The notes under the pieces are model-generated. The model was not told the DNA's origin and did no database searches. It saw only the letters and a program-made list of their open reading frames with translations. A stretch of DNA of 64,000 nucleotides from CAG-791 sp000431495 (GTDB lineage Bacteria > Bacillota > Clostridia > Lachnospirales > Lachnospiraceae): NCBI GenBank assembly GCA_052117605.1, contig JBQKIT010000010.1. The stretch is one strand, 5' to 3'. Below, piece by piece: positions 44,025-52,490 of the stretch. The stretch's first letter is position 1. Each line of letters begins with the position of its first letter. Both the position numbers and the translations under genes were made by a program.

Positions 44025-46919
44025 ATGACAGATTTTTTGTTTCGTATTTATGACCATATCGCAAATTTCTTCCGAAATGATTTCTTTCGGAAAATCAATC
44101 TGCGCACGCTGATCATGATCGCAGCCGTGATCATGACAGGGTGTGTTCTGATTTATCGCCTTTTTGTTCTTCAGATCGTAAATGGTGAGAACTATCTGGA
44201 TAACTTTCAGCTTCGCATTCGACGCGAGGTATCCATTTCATCAACAAGAGGAAATATATATGATCGGAACGGCAAGCTTCTTGCCTACAATGAACTGGCT
44301 TATTCGGTCATCATGAACGATCTCGGCGAGTCCTCCTCTGCCCATGATAAGGAACTCAACAGTACCATTGAAGAAGTGATTGATCTCGTTGAGAGAAACG
44401 GGGATTCCATCACCTCTGATTTCAATGTCATCTATAACAAGAATACAGGACACTATGAGTATACCGTAAGCGGAACCACTCTTTCCCGTTTCCTCGCGGA
44501 TGTGTACGGCTATGCCAACATCAGCGATCTGAAGGATAACGAAGCAAAAGCCTCCGCCGATGACCTCGTCTGGTATCTGTCAAAGCGTTTCCGTATTGGA
44601 CAGCGAAAGGATCCGGAGGATGAATCCAGCGCTTTTGTTCCGGAAAAGGGATATGATCCGGAGCGTCTCCTGCAGCTTGTTACGGTTCGCTATCTGATCA
44701 ATCTGAACAGCTATCAGAAGTATATCCCGACCACCATTGCGGAGGATGTTTCCGAGAAAACAATGGCGGCCATTCTGGAGAACAAGAACCATCTGGAGGG
44801 TGTGGATATTTCGGATGATACGGTCCGTCGATACAATGACAGTGAATATTTTTCCCAGATTCTCGGTTATACCGGAAAAATCAGTTCGGAGGAACTGACC
44901 CGTCTTCAGAAGGAGGACGATTCCTACACCAACAGCGATGTTGTCGGAAAATCCGGAATCGAATCCGCTCTGGAAACAGAGCTGCAGGGAACCAAGGGAT
45001 CGGAGACGGTTTATGTCGACAATCTTGGCAACGAGCTCGAGACCAGCAATTATGTCGCTCCGGTCGCGGGCAATGATGTGTATCTCACCATCGATCATGA
45101 TCTTCAGATTGCTGCGCAGGATATCCTGGAGCGAAAGCTTGCAGACATCGTCTATAACCGGATTATTGATGCCAGAACCTTTGAGATGGGAGAGAATACC
45201 AAGAGTTCCGAAATCATGCTTCCGATTTACGATGTCTATTTCCAGATGTTCAACAACAACATCATCGATATTGCACATCTTCAGGAAAAGGACGCAAAGA
45301 CCACGGAGAAACAGGTGTGGTCAGCCTTTGAAGCCTATCGGAAAGCCGCCCTCTCCGGGCTGAAGGATGAAATGCTGACGACAAAGCAGCCCTACAATGT
45401 GCTTTCTGCGGAATACAAGGACTATGAAAGCTACATTGTTCAGATGCTGAAGAACAATGATGTACTGGTCCGCGACCGCATTGACACCGAGGATGAAACG
45501 TACATCAGCTGGACCACAGATGAAGTGATCTCGATGTCCGAGTTCCTGAATTATGCCATTTCCATGGACTGGGTCAATGCCGGAAAAATCGGCATGAATG
45601 AGAAATATGCTTCCAGCTCGGAGGTTTTCATTGCTCTTTCCGATTATATTCTGAAAGAGCTGGAAGAGAGTGAAGACTTCACCAAGCATCTGTTTCATTA
45701 CATGATCCAGAGTGATACGATTTCCGGCGCACAGGTCTGTGAGATCCTGATGGAGCAGGGGGCGGTTTCTGTATCGGATGAAGAAGCGGGACGTCTTGTC
45801 AGCGGAGAAGAAAGTGCCATGACCTTCATGATGAACCGGATTAAGAGAATGGATCTGACACCGGATCAGCTGAATCTCTATCCGTGCTCCGGCTCCATCG
45901 TTATCACAGACGTCAATTCCGGTGCTGTGCTTGCCATGGTTTCCTACCCAAGCTATGACAATAACAAAATGGCAAACGGCGTGGATGCGGATTATTACAG
46001 CTCGCTTCAAAAGGACCTTTCGAAGCCCTTGATCAACAAGGCCACATATGAGGAAACTGCACCGGGATCTACCTTCAAGCCGGTCACCGCAACCGCGGCA
46101 CTGATGGAGGGTGTCATTGACCTGAGCAGCATCGTGAAATGCGAAGGAGTTTTTACCAAAATCGGAAAGCCGGAGCCCAAGTGCTGGGTGTATCCCAACA
46201 TTCACGGCAATCTCAATGTGTCCGGAGCGATCACCCATTCCTGCAATATCTTCTTTTATGAGATGGGATACCGGCTCGGCCTGGACGATGAGGACACCTA
46301 CAACTCCGACCGTGGTATTACGAAGCTTCGCAAATACGCAGATATGTACGGTCTTACCGAAAAATCAGGAATTGAGATCGAAGAGCGTGCTCCGCAGGTT
46401 TCCAATCAGGACTCCGTGCGTTCCGCCATCGGTCAGGGCAATGCCAGCTATACGACGGTGGGACTTGCCCGCTATGTCACGACACTTGCCAACAGCGGAA
46501 CCTGCTACAATCTGACGCTGCTCGACAAAATACAATCTTCGGATAAGGAGAACGTTCGAAGCAATTCGGCAACCGTGCGCAATGTTGTGAATATGGATCC
46601 TGTCTTCTGGGATGCGATTCACAGCGGAATGAGAGGAGTGGTTCAGAATATGTCCTTCTTTTCGGATTTCCCTTATGAAGTAGCCGGAAAAACCGGTACT
46701 GCGCAGGAAGCGGAGGACAAGCCAAACCACGCACTGTTTGTCTGCTACGCACCCTACAACAATCCGAAGATTGCTGTGGCAACGCGAATAGCAAATGGTT
46801 ATACGTCTTCTTATGCAGCCCAGATTACAGAGGCTGTACTGGAATATTACTTCGGTGTTTCGACGCTCGATGATATCCTGAATGATTCTATGGATGCGGG
46901 GGATCGGATTTCGGACTAA
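44025..46919 (+). CDS. Penicillin-binding protein 2 (elongation transpeptidase)
   Basis: This 964-residue class B PBP cross-links side-wall peptidoglycan with RodA and MreCD. One transmembrane helix at about residues 28-50 is followed by the dimerisation domain (STRGNIYDRNGKLLA) and the transpeptidase domain: Ser682 in GSTFK, S739-C-N, and K889-T-G. The protein is about 330 residues longer than E. coli PBP2; much of the extra lies at about residues 370-620, between LQIAAQDILERKL and GSIVITDVNSGAVLA, so the catalytic domain is split by a helical, acidic insert. Confidence 0.93.
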   Translation: MTDFLFRIYDHIANFFRNDFFRKINLRTLIMIAAVIMTGCVLIYRLFVLQIVNGENYLDNFQLRIRREVSISSTRGNIYDRNGKLLAYNELAYSVIMNDLGESSSAHDKELNSTIEEVIDLVERNGDSITSDFNVIYNKNTGHYEYTVSGTTLSRFLADVYGYANISDLKDNEAKASADDLVWYLSKRFRIGQRKDPEDESSAFVPEKGYDPERLLQLVTVRYLINLNSYQKYIPTTIAEDVSEKTMAAILENKNHLEGVDISDDTVRRYNDSEYFSQILGYTGKISSEELTRLQKEDDSYTNSDVVGKSGIESALETELQGTKGSETVYVDNLGNELETSNYVAPVAGNDVYLTIDHDLQIAAQDILERKLADIVYNRIIDARTFEMGENTKSSEIMLPIYDVYFQMFNNNIIDIAHLQEKDAKTTEKQVWSAFEAYRKAALSGLKDEMLTTKQPYNVLSAEYKDYESYIVQMLKNNDVLVRDRIDTEDETYISWTTDEVISMSEFLNYAISMDWVNAGKIGMNEKYASSSEVFIALSDYILKELEESEDFTKHLFHYMIQSDTISGAQVCEILMEQGAVSVSDEEAGRLVSGEESAMTFMMNRIKRMDLTPDQLNLYPCSGSIVITDVNSGAVLAMVSYPSYDNNKMANGVDADYYSSLQKDLSKPLINKATYEETAPGSTFKPVTATAALMEGVIDLSSIVKCEGVFTKIGKPEPKCWVYPNIHGNLNVSGAITHSCNIFFYEMGYRLGLDDEDTYNSDRGITKLRKYADMYGLTEKSGIEIEERAPQVSNQDSVRSAIGQGNASYTTVGLARYVTTLANSGTCYNLTLLDKIQSSDKENVRSNSATVRNVVNMDPVFWDAIHSGMRGVVQNMSFFSDFPYEVAGKTGTAQEAEDKPNHALFVCYAPYNNPKIAVATRIANGYTSSYAAQITEAVLEYYFGVSTLDDILNDSMDAGDRISD

Positions 46920-46948
46920 GACACTCGCAGGCGGCAATTAAGGTGATT

Positions 46949-47749
46949 ATGCATAGTAATGTGACGATCAAAAATGAACAATATGGTCTTCGGATCCGTC
47001 TCGATGAGAAGGAGCCCTGGGAATCACTTCTGGATGAGATTCGTGAGAAGTTCCGGGCTTCTGCTGCTTTCTTCGAGGATGCGGCACTGACGCTGACCTT
47101 TGCAGGCCGCCGCCTTACCGAGGAAGAGGAGGATGAGGTCATCCGGATCATCGAGGAGGAGACCAGAATCCGTGTGATCTGTGTCTTTTCGGAGGATCCT
47201 CTCCGCTGCGAACCGTTTCTTCGGGCAAGGGAATTTGCCTATCAGCAATGTATGGAGACGCTGGAGAAGCAGATGAAGCAGGCTCTGGAGGAAACCCAGC
47301 CGATTCGTCTTCAGGAGGAGATGAATCGTTCCGAGAAGGCTTCCGATGACAACGCCGGTGCAGCCTCTTCACAGGGAGCTGCTTCCAACAACAAATATCA
47401 GCTGCTTCTTCGAAGTCTCCATTCCGGGGAGATTTATAAGACGCAGCGCACCGTGATCGTCATTGGAAATGTAGAAGAGGGGGCTGCTCTTACGACTCTC
47501 CGCGATGCCATTGTTCTTGGAAGCATCCGCGGCGTTGTGCGGGCGGGTGAAGAAGGAAAGGGCCGGCATTTTGTTGCTTCTTCCGATCTTCGGCCGAAAA
47601 AGCTTTCCATTGACGGCGTGGTATATCGCACAAAAGCAAAGCTTTTTTCAAAGCCGGTCCCCGGTATCGCCGCGGTAAAAAACAACGAGATTCGTATGGT
47701 TGCCTTTGATCAGGATATGGAAGCTCTGTTTCGCAGCGATGAGACGTAA
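46949..47749 (+). CDS. minC: Septum-site protein MinC, without MinD/MinE partners nearby
   Basis: This 266-residue FtsZ inhibitor has an N-terminal domain, an acidic/polar linker (about residues 105-145) and the C-terminal beta-helix domain (VIVIGNVEEGA, IVLGSIRGVVRAG). In related genomes minC is followed by minD and minE; here rodA follows after 29 bases. The segment aligned with the MinD-binding RSGQ motif reads HSGE (158-161) after RSL. The ATG at 46949 is used, with AAGGTG just upstream; a GTG at 46943 is possible. How it is placed in the cell without MinD is unclear. Confidence 0.88.
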   Translation: MHSNVTIKNEQYGLRIRLDEKEPWESLLDEIREKFRASAAFFEDAALTLTFAGRRLTEEEEDEVIRIIEEETRIRVICVFSEDPLRCEPFLRAREFAYQQCMETLEKQMKQALEETQPIRLQEEMNRSEKASDDNAGAASSQGAASNNKYQLLLRSLHSGEIYKTQRTVIVIGNVEEGAALTTLRDAIVLGSIRGVVRAGEEGKGRHFVASSDLRPKKLSIDGVVYRTKAKLFSKPVPGIAAVKNNEIRMVAFDQDMEALFRSDET

Positions 47750-47778
47750 ACACGCAGGAAAGGACTGATTCGAAGAGA

Positions 47779-48936
47779 ATGAGACATCGGTTATTTCAAA
47801 CTTTTTCGCTGAAGCATCTGGATTTTATTCTGCTTGCTTTGGTTGCGGCTCTGAACGGCATCGGTATTGCCGCCATTGGTTCGGCAGAGCATGACCTGCA
47901 GGGAAAACAAATGGAAGGCTTAATCCTTGGATTCGTGGTTGCCGTTTTTCTGTCAGCTCTGGATTATCACCGAGTGATCCGCTTCTCGTGGCTGTACTAT
48001 GCGGCCGCCATTTTTCTGCTGGCCCTGGTTTTTACTCCGCTTGGCGTATCAAGAGATGAGGCAACCAGGTGGATCCGGATCGGAATTCAGATTCAGCCTT
48101 CTGAGTTTGCAAAGATATTATTGATTTTATTTTATGCTAAGTTTATCATGACATATAGGGGCAGAATGAAAAAATATGTATGGATTTCACTATGTCTCAT
48201 GCTTGCCGTTCCGCCGCTTCTTCTGATTTATGAGCAGCCGGATCTTTCGACAACAATCATGGTATTCATTCTTATTGCGATGATTTTGTTTGTCAGCGGT
48301 TTGAGTTATCGGCTGGTAACCGGTATTCTGGTCATCACAGTTCCTTCCGTAATCGTTTTTATTAATATGGTGACGCAGGAAGGGTCTACTTTGCTGAACG
48401 AATATCAGCGCGGACGAATTCTTGCCTGGCTCCACCCGGAGGATTACGCATCAACATTGGCGTATCAGACCATGAACTCGATTATGGCAATCGGTTCCGG
48501 TCAGCTGATGGGAAAAGGCTATAATACCAATGAGATCAGTTCTGTTCTGAACAGCGGCTTTATCAGTGAATCACAGACAGACTTTATTTTCACTGTAATC
48601 GGAGAAGAGTTTGGCTTTATCGGAAGCAGTACGGTTGTGATTCTTCTGATGCTGATTGCAATCCGCTGCTATTTTATTGCGCGGGCGGCGAAGGATACAG
48701 CAGGAACGGTCATTGCCACAGGGGTGGGGACCTGGATCGGTTTTCAGGGATTCATGAACATCGCGGTAGCCACCGGCATCTTGCCGAACACCGGAATCCC
48801 TCTTCCGTTTGTAAGCTATGGACTGACAAGTCTGCTGAGCCTGTACATTGGTGTCGGTTTTCTGCTGAATGTAAGAATGCAGAGCATGCAGAAAACATCA
48901 AAGAGTGAAGGAATTCATTTTGGGGGTATGACATGA
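47779..48936 (+). CDS. rodA: RodA/FtsW-family glycan polymerase
   Basis: This 385-residue SEDS protein has about ten transmembrane helices and polymerises lipid II into glycan strands with its PBP2 partner, encoded two genes upstream. The catalytic Asp is in SESQTDFIFTVIGEE, and the FVSYGLTSLL motif near the end is the usual SEDS signature. Position in the mre-pbp2 cluster supports RodA rather than FtsW. The stop overlaps the mgsA start (ATGA). Confidence 0.93.
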   Translation: MRHRLFQTFSLKHLDFILLALVAALNGIGIAAIGSAEHDLQGKQMEGLILGFVVAVFLSALDYHRVIRFSWLYYAAAIFLLALVFTPLGVSRDEATRWIRIGIQIQPSEFAKILLILFYAKFIMTYRGRMKKYVWISLCLMLAVPPLLLIYEQPDLSTTIMVFILIAMILFVSGLSYRLVTGILVITVPSVIVFINMVTQEGSTLLNEYQRGRILAWLHPEDYASTLAYQTMNSIMAIGSGQLMGKGYNTNEISSVLNSGFISESQTDFIFTVIGEEFGFIGSSTVVILLMLIAIRCYFIARAAKDTAGTVIATGVGTWIGFQGFMNIAVATGILPNTGIPLPFVSYGLTSLLSLYIGVGFLLNVRMQSMQKTSKSEGIHFGGMT

Positions 48937-49331
48937 ATATTGCATTGATTGCGCATGATGCTAAAAAGAAACTGATGCAGAATTTCTGCATTGCATACCG
49001 TGGCATACTGAGCCGTAATGAGCTGTATGCAACCGGAACAACCGGACGTCTGATTGAAGAGGTCACGAATCTCAATATTCACAAGCTCCTCGCCGGACAT
49101 CTGGGCGGAGAGCAGCAGATCGGTGCGCAGATTGAGAACAATGAGATCGATCTTGTTATTTTTCTCCGGGATCCTTTCAGCGACAGCAAGAAGCATGAAC
49201 CGGATGTCAACAACATCGTGAGGCTTTGCGATATTCATAACATTCCGCTTGCTACGAATCTGGCAACGGCTGAGCTTTTGGTGAAATCACTTGACAGAGG
49301 AGATCTTGAGTGGCGTGAAATGTACAAGTAA
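48933..49331 (+). CDS. mgsA: Methylglyoxal synthase (with Asp-to-Glu at the catalytic base)
   Basis: This 132-residue protein matches methylglyoxal synthase, which turns dihydroxyacetone phosphate to methylglyoxal and phosphate. ATGTTGRLI (phosphate site), FLRDPF and KHEPDV carry the expected residues. However, the motif SGPxGGDQQ of E. coli and B. subtilis reads AGHLGGEQQ here: the catalytic base (Asp71 in E. coli) is Glu60, the phosphate-binding Ser is Ala54 and Pro is His56. It is in the usual place next to rodA. Activity may be low or altered. Confidence 0.9.
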   Translation: MNIALIAHDAKKKLMQNFCIAYRGILSRNELYATGTTGRLIEEVTNLNIHKLLAGHLGGEQQIGAQIENNEIDLVIFLRDPFSDSKKHEPDVNNIVRLCDIHNIPLATNLATAELLVKSLDRGDLEWREMYK

Positions 49332-50304
49332 GCGTTTTTTACCGCTTCTTGGCGCCTGCCTTTCGTGCAGCATCTTTCTTACAGGCTGCGGCAGCACGCT
49401 TGGCATGACGTTTCAGGATAATTTCAATTACAGCAATTTTAACTTTCTGATTGACGAATCAGGATCGGCAGAGGTTGTAAGTCCTTTTGCTTCGGACATT
49501 TGTGTTGTTGACGGGAATCACCTGCCAAAAGAAGTGAAGGACGTACCGGAAACGACCTCTGCCGCTCTTTTTGATTTGAATCACTGCGATGTGCTCTATG
49601 CAAAGGATGTTTTTACACAGGTATATCCGGCGAGTCTGACAAAGGTCATGACTGCACTGGTGGCATTGGAATCCGCAAGTCTCGATACCGTCCTGACAGC
49701 TTCTTCCAATGTATACATGTCCGATGCCAGTGCGCAGAAGGCAGGTCTGGAAGAGGGCGATACCATGACGCTCGATCAGGCGCTGCACCTTCTTCTGATT
49801 CATTCCGACAATGACGTTGCGATTATGATTGCGGAGAATATCGGCGGCTCTACCAATCAGTTTATTCAGATGATGAATGAGGAGGCGGCCCGTCTCGGAG
49901 CAACACGCACCAACTACATCAATTCCAACGGGCTGACCGATGAGAATCACTACACGACAGTATATGACATGTATCTTATCTTCAATGAGGCGATGCAATT
50001 CCAGTCATTCCAGGAGATTATTGCCATGTCCACCTATTCCACGGTTTATCATGACCGGGGAGGTGCAGAAAAGGAAATCACGGTGAATTCCACGAATTCC
50101 TACAACATGTCGTACATCAAGCCGCCTGCCGGCGTTACGGTAATCGGCGGGAAAACGGGCACGACAACAGCAGCCGGACATAACCTGATTCTCTATGTGC
50201 GGGATTCCTCCGGAAATCCGTATATTGCCGTAGTCATGAAGGCAATTGACAATGACGTCTGCTATGAAACGATGAATAAGCTTCTGGATTTAATCGGATC
50301 TTAG
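49315..50304 (+). CDS. D-alanyl-D-alanine carboxypeptidase, predicted lipoprotein
   Basis: This 329-residue low-molecular-mass PBP trims pentapeptides in the wall. Active-site motifs are S107-L-T-K110, S164-D-N166 and K280-T-G282. The start is taken as GTG 49315 (AGAGGAG 12 bases upstream), which gives a signal peptide ending LTGC with lipid-anchor Cys25; in-frame TTG codons at 49306 and 49291 are possible. The start lies inside mgsA, overlapping by 17 bases. There is no obvious C-terminal amphipathic anchor, which fits lipoprotein anchoring. Confidence 0.9.
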   Translation: MKCTSKRFLPLLGACLSCSIFLTGCGSTLGMTFQDNFNYSNFNFLIDESGSAEVVSPFASDICVVDGNHLPKEVKDVPETTSAALFDLNHCDVLYAKDVFTQVYPASLTKVMTALVALESASLDTVLTASSNVYMSDASAQKAGLEEGDTMTLDQALHLLLIHSDNDVAIMIAENIGGSTNQFIQMMNEEAARLGATRTNYINSNGLTDENHYTTVYDMYLIFNEAMQFQSFQEIIAMSTYSTVYHDRGGAEKEITVNSTNSYNMSYIKPPAGVTVIGGKTGTTTAAGHNLILYVRDSSGNPYIAVVMKAIDNDVCYETMNKLLDLIGS

Positions 50305-50305
50305 G

Positions 50306-50334
50306 TTGTTTTTCATTGTCTGTTTCTGTATAAT
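50306..50334 (+). promoter_or_regulatory. Sigma-A promoter for the P-loop gene
   Basis: TTGTTT and a perfect TATAAT with 17-base spacing begin two bases after the carboxypeptidase stop and end 61 bases before the next start. Confidence 0.65.
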
Positions 50335-50394
50335 AACGTTAACGAGAACCTACTATTTTCGTTACAAATAAACTAGTCCAGGAGGGCAAATCCA

Positions 50395-50814
50395 ATGGTT
50401 CAACTCATCGTAGGCAAAAAAGGCAAAGGCAAAACGAAGTGCTTATTGGATAAGGTCAACAGTGAAGTAAAGAATATTCTCGGCAATGTCGTATATCTTG
50501 ACAAGAGCACACAGCATATGTTCGAACTTAATAACAAGGTTCGTCTCATCTGTGTTCCGGATTATGGCGTAGACAATGCAGATCAGTTTCTTGGCTTTGT
50601 CAGCGGCATTCTTTCTCAGGACCATGATCTTCAGCAGATGTACTTTGACAGTTTTCTTGATATTGCTCATCTTCGTGATGCAGATATTACACCTGCACTG
50701 AAGAAGCTGGACACTCTCAGCCAGCAGTTCAAGATTGATTTCGTTCTCAGTGTTTCCATGGATGAGGCTGATCTTCCCGAATCTGCGAAATCTCTGATCG
50801 CGATTTCTCTGTAA
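50395..50814 (+). CDS. Small P-loop protein of unknown function
   Basis: This 139-residue protein has an N-terminal Walker A-like loop GKKGKGKT at residues 7-14 and a later hydrophobic strand ending in acids, FVLSVSMDEAD (about residues 114-124), that could serve as Walker B. It is too short for a PilT ATPase, a label sometimes put on homologues. GGAGGGCAA lies upstream of the start. It has its own promoter and is separated from the next gene by a hairpin. I do not know its function; its neighbours (HlyD-like protein, sepF) hint at envelope or division. Confidence 0.8.
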   Translation: MVQLIVGKKGKGKTKCLLDKVNSEVKNILGNVVYLDKSTQHMFELNNKVRLICVPDYGVDNADQFLGFVSGILSQDHDLQQMYFDSFLDIAHLRDADITPALKKLDTLSQQFKIDFVLSVSMDEADLPESAKSLIAISL

Positions 50815-50844
50815 TTTCGGTTGTATATATTGATAAGATGACAG

Positions 50845-50875
50845 GAAAGCCTTGGGATATGATTCCAAGGCTTTC
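50845..50875 (+). terminator. Hairpin, probable partial terminator
   Basis: An 11-pair perfect stem GAAAGCCTTGG/CCAAGGCTTTC with a 9-base loop lies 31 bases after the P-loop gene. The tail (GTTGTG) is poor in T, so it may attenuate rather than stop transcription into the HlyD-like gene. Confidence 0.5.
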
Positions 50876-50899
50876 GTTGTGTATACGAGGTATCCGCTT

Positions 50900-52378
50900 T
50901 TGGCCAACCGCCGTAATGACAATAAGAAAACCCGCAAGCCGGTCCAGAACAGCAAACGTCCTTCTCCGAACTCCCGTCCGCATCCGCAGAGTGCGAGGGT
51001 AACCGAATATCGCAAGCCGGTGAATATCAATATCGGTATGATCATCTTCATGGTCATTCTGATCTATGTCATGTATAGTATTTTTCGTTATGCGACTGCG
51101 AAGCATGTTGTCGGCTACGAGGTGAGAACCGGCTCCATTTCCGCCAATCGTGTCTATCAGGGGCTTGCTCTGAGGGAAGAGGAGGTCGTAAACAGCGAGT
51201 ATTCCGGTTATATTAACTATTATTCTTCTGAGACTGAGCGGCTTTCCGCCGGATCGCTTGCTTATACCGTGGATGAATCCGGTCAGATTCAGTCATATCT
51301 GGCACAGAATACCGACAATGCTGCCGTCTTCTCGGATAAGGATTACGCAGAGCTTTCTTCTGATATTGTTTCCTTTGAGGAATCCTTTGAACCTTCCGGA
51401 TTTCATTCGGTTTATGATTTTAAGGAGACCTTTTCCGGAACCATACGGAAAATCACAAACAGCCGCATTCTCGGTGATCTTTCCTCGCTTTCCGGGTCTG
51501 CTTCCCTGCATTACTGCAACACGTCCGATACCGGATACATCGTCTACAGTGTCGACGGATATGAAGGGAAGAGCTTTGCAGATCTGGTTACAAGTGATTT
51601 TGACACGGCAAACTATAAGCGAACGGATCTTGAGAATAATACCCTGGTGGCTTCCGGAGATCCCGCCTATAAGCTGGAAACCTCAGAGGACTGGGAGCTG
51701 GTCATCCCGCTATCTTCCCAGGAAGAGGCAGACGCACTGAAAGAAGAAGGTGTTGTACGGGTTCGTTTTCTGAAGAATCAATACGAGTCCTGGGCAGCCG
51801 TAGGAGACATCAGGGATGCGGGGGACGGCAAGTATTTTGCGGAGCTGAAGCTTAGCAATTCCATGATGACATTCTGCACCGATCGTTTTTTAAGTGTGGA
51901 GCTGATATCCAGTGCGGAAACGGGCCTGAAAATTCCGAAATCTGCGCTGATCGATGACACCTTTTATGTCGTTCCGAAGGAATATGTCACAACCGGTGCC
52001 AGAAATTCCGAGGGTGTCCTTCGGCAGGTGATTGATTCGGATGGAGAAAAGAGTACCGAATTTATTGAAGTGACGCCATATACCAAAGACGGAGATCATA
52101 AAAATGATTATCTGTCCGGCGAGAAGCTTCGTGATGGTGATGTTCTGATCAAAACGGATTCCTCGGATACGCTGACACTTTCCTCCGCTATGACCGATAC
52201 CCTGACAGGGGTATACAACATCAATAAGGGATATGCGGACTTCTGCCAGGTTACAAAGATTGCGGAGGATGAGGACTATGCCATCGTCAAGGCAAATTCC
52301 ACCTACGGACTGCGGGAGTATGATTATATCGTGCTGAATGCCTCCACAATGTCTCCGAATGAATTCCTGTATGAGTAG
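50900..52378 (+). CDS. HlyD-like single-pass membrane protein
   Basis: This 492-residue protein has a basic, Pro/Asn-rich cytoplasmic tail, one transmembrane helix at about residues 44-63 (IGMIIFMVILIYVMYSIF) and a large extracytoplasmic part with lipoyl/barrel-like segments as in HlyD-family adaptors (GYEVRTGSISANRVYQGLALREEEVV). No outer-membrane partner is expected in this kind of cell, so the role is open. The start is taken as TTG 50900 with CGAGGTA 7 bases upstream; the frame is open to 50852 but that runs through the hairpin. It is followed by sepF, a common pairing in Lachnospiraceae. Confidence 0.8.
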   Translation: MANRRNDNKKTRKPVQNSKRPSPNSRPHPQSARVTEYRKPVNINIGMIIFMVILIYVMYSIFRYATAKHVVGYEVRTGSISANRVYQGLALREEEVVNSEYSGYINYYSSETERLSAGSLAYTVDESGQIQSYLAQNTDNAAVFSDKDYAELSSDIVSFEESFEPSGFHSVYDFKETFSGTIRKITNSRILGDLSSLSGSASLHYCNTSDTGYIVYSVDGYEGKSFADLVTSDFDTANYKRTDLENNTLVASGDPAYKLETSEDWELVIPLSSQEEADALKEEGVVRVRFLKNQYESWAAVGDIRDAGDGKYFAELKLSNSMMTFCTDRFLSVELISSAETGLKIPKSALIDDTFYVVPKEYVTTGARNSEGVLRQVIDSDGEKSTEFIEVTPYTKDGDHKNDYLSGEKLRDGDVLIKTDSSDTLTLSSAMTDTLTGVYNINKGYADFCQVTKIAEDEDYAIVKANSTYGLREYDYIVLNASTMSPNEFLYE

Positions 52379-52419
52379 TCGGATTTTTCTTTTTTAACAT
52401 GGATTCGTGGATTTTAACA

Positions 52420-52448
52420 TTGACACAGCATCATTTTCATTCAATAAT
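52420..52448 (+). promoter_or_regulatory. Sigma-A promoter for sepF
   Basis: A perfect TTGACA and AATAAT with 17-base spacing end 42 bases before the sepF start. Confidence 0.65.
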
Positions 52449-52490
52449 AACAAAGTATGGATTTAGATAGTCTCACATGGGAGAGATAAC

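Noticed and set aside
50395..50814. Calling the small P-loop protein PilT (twitching motility)
   Set aside because: Too short, no PilT Asp/His boxes, and no type IV pilus genes nearby.
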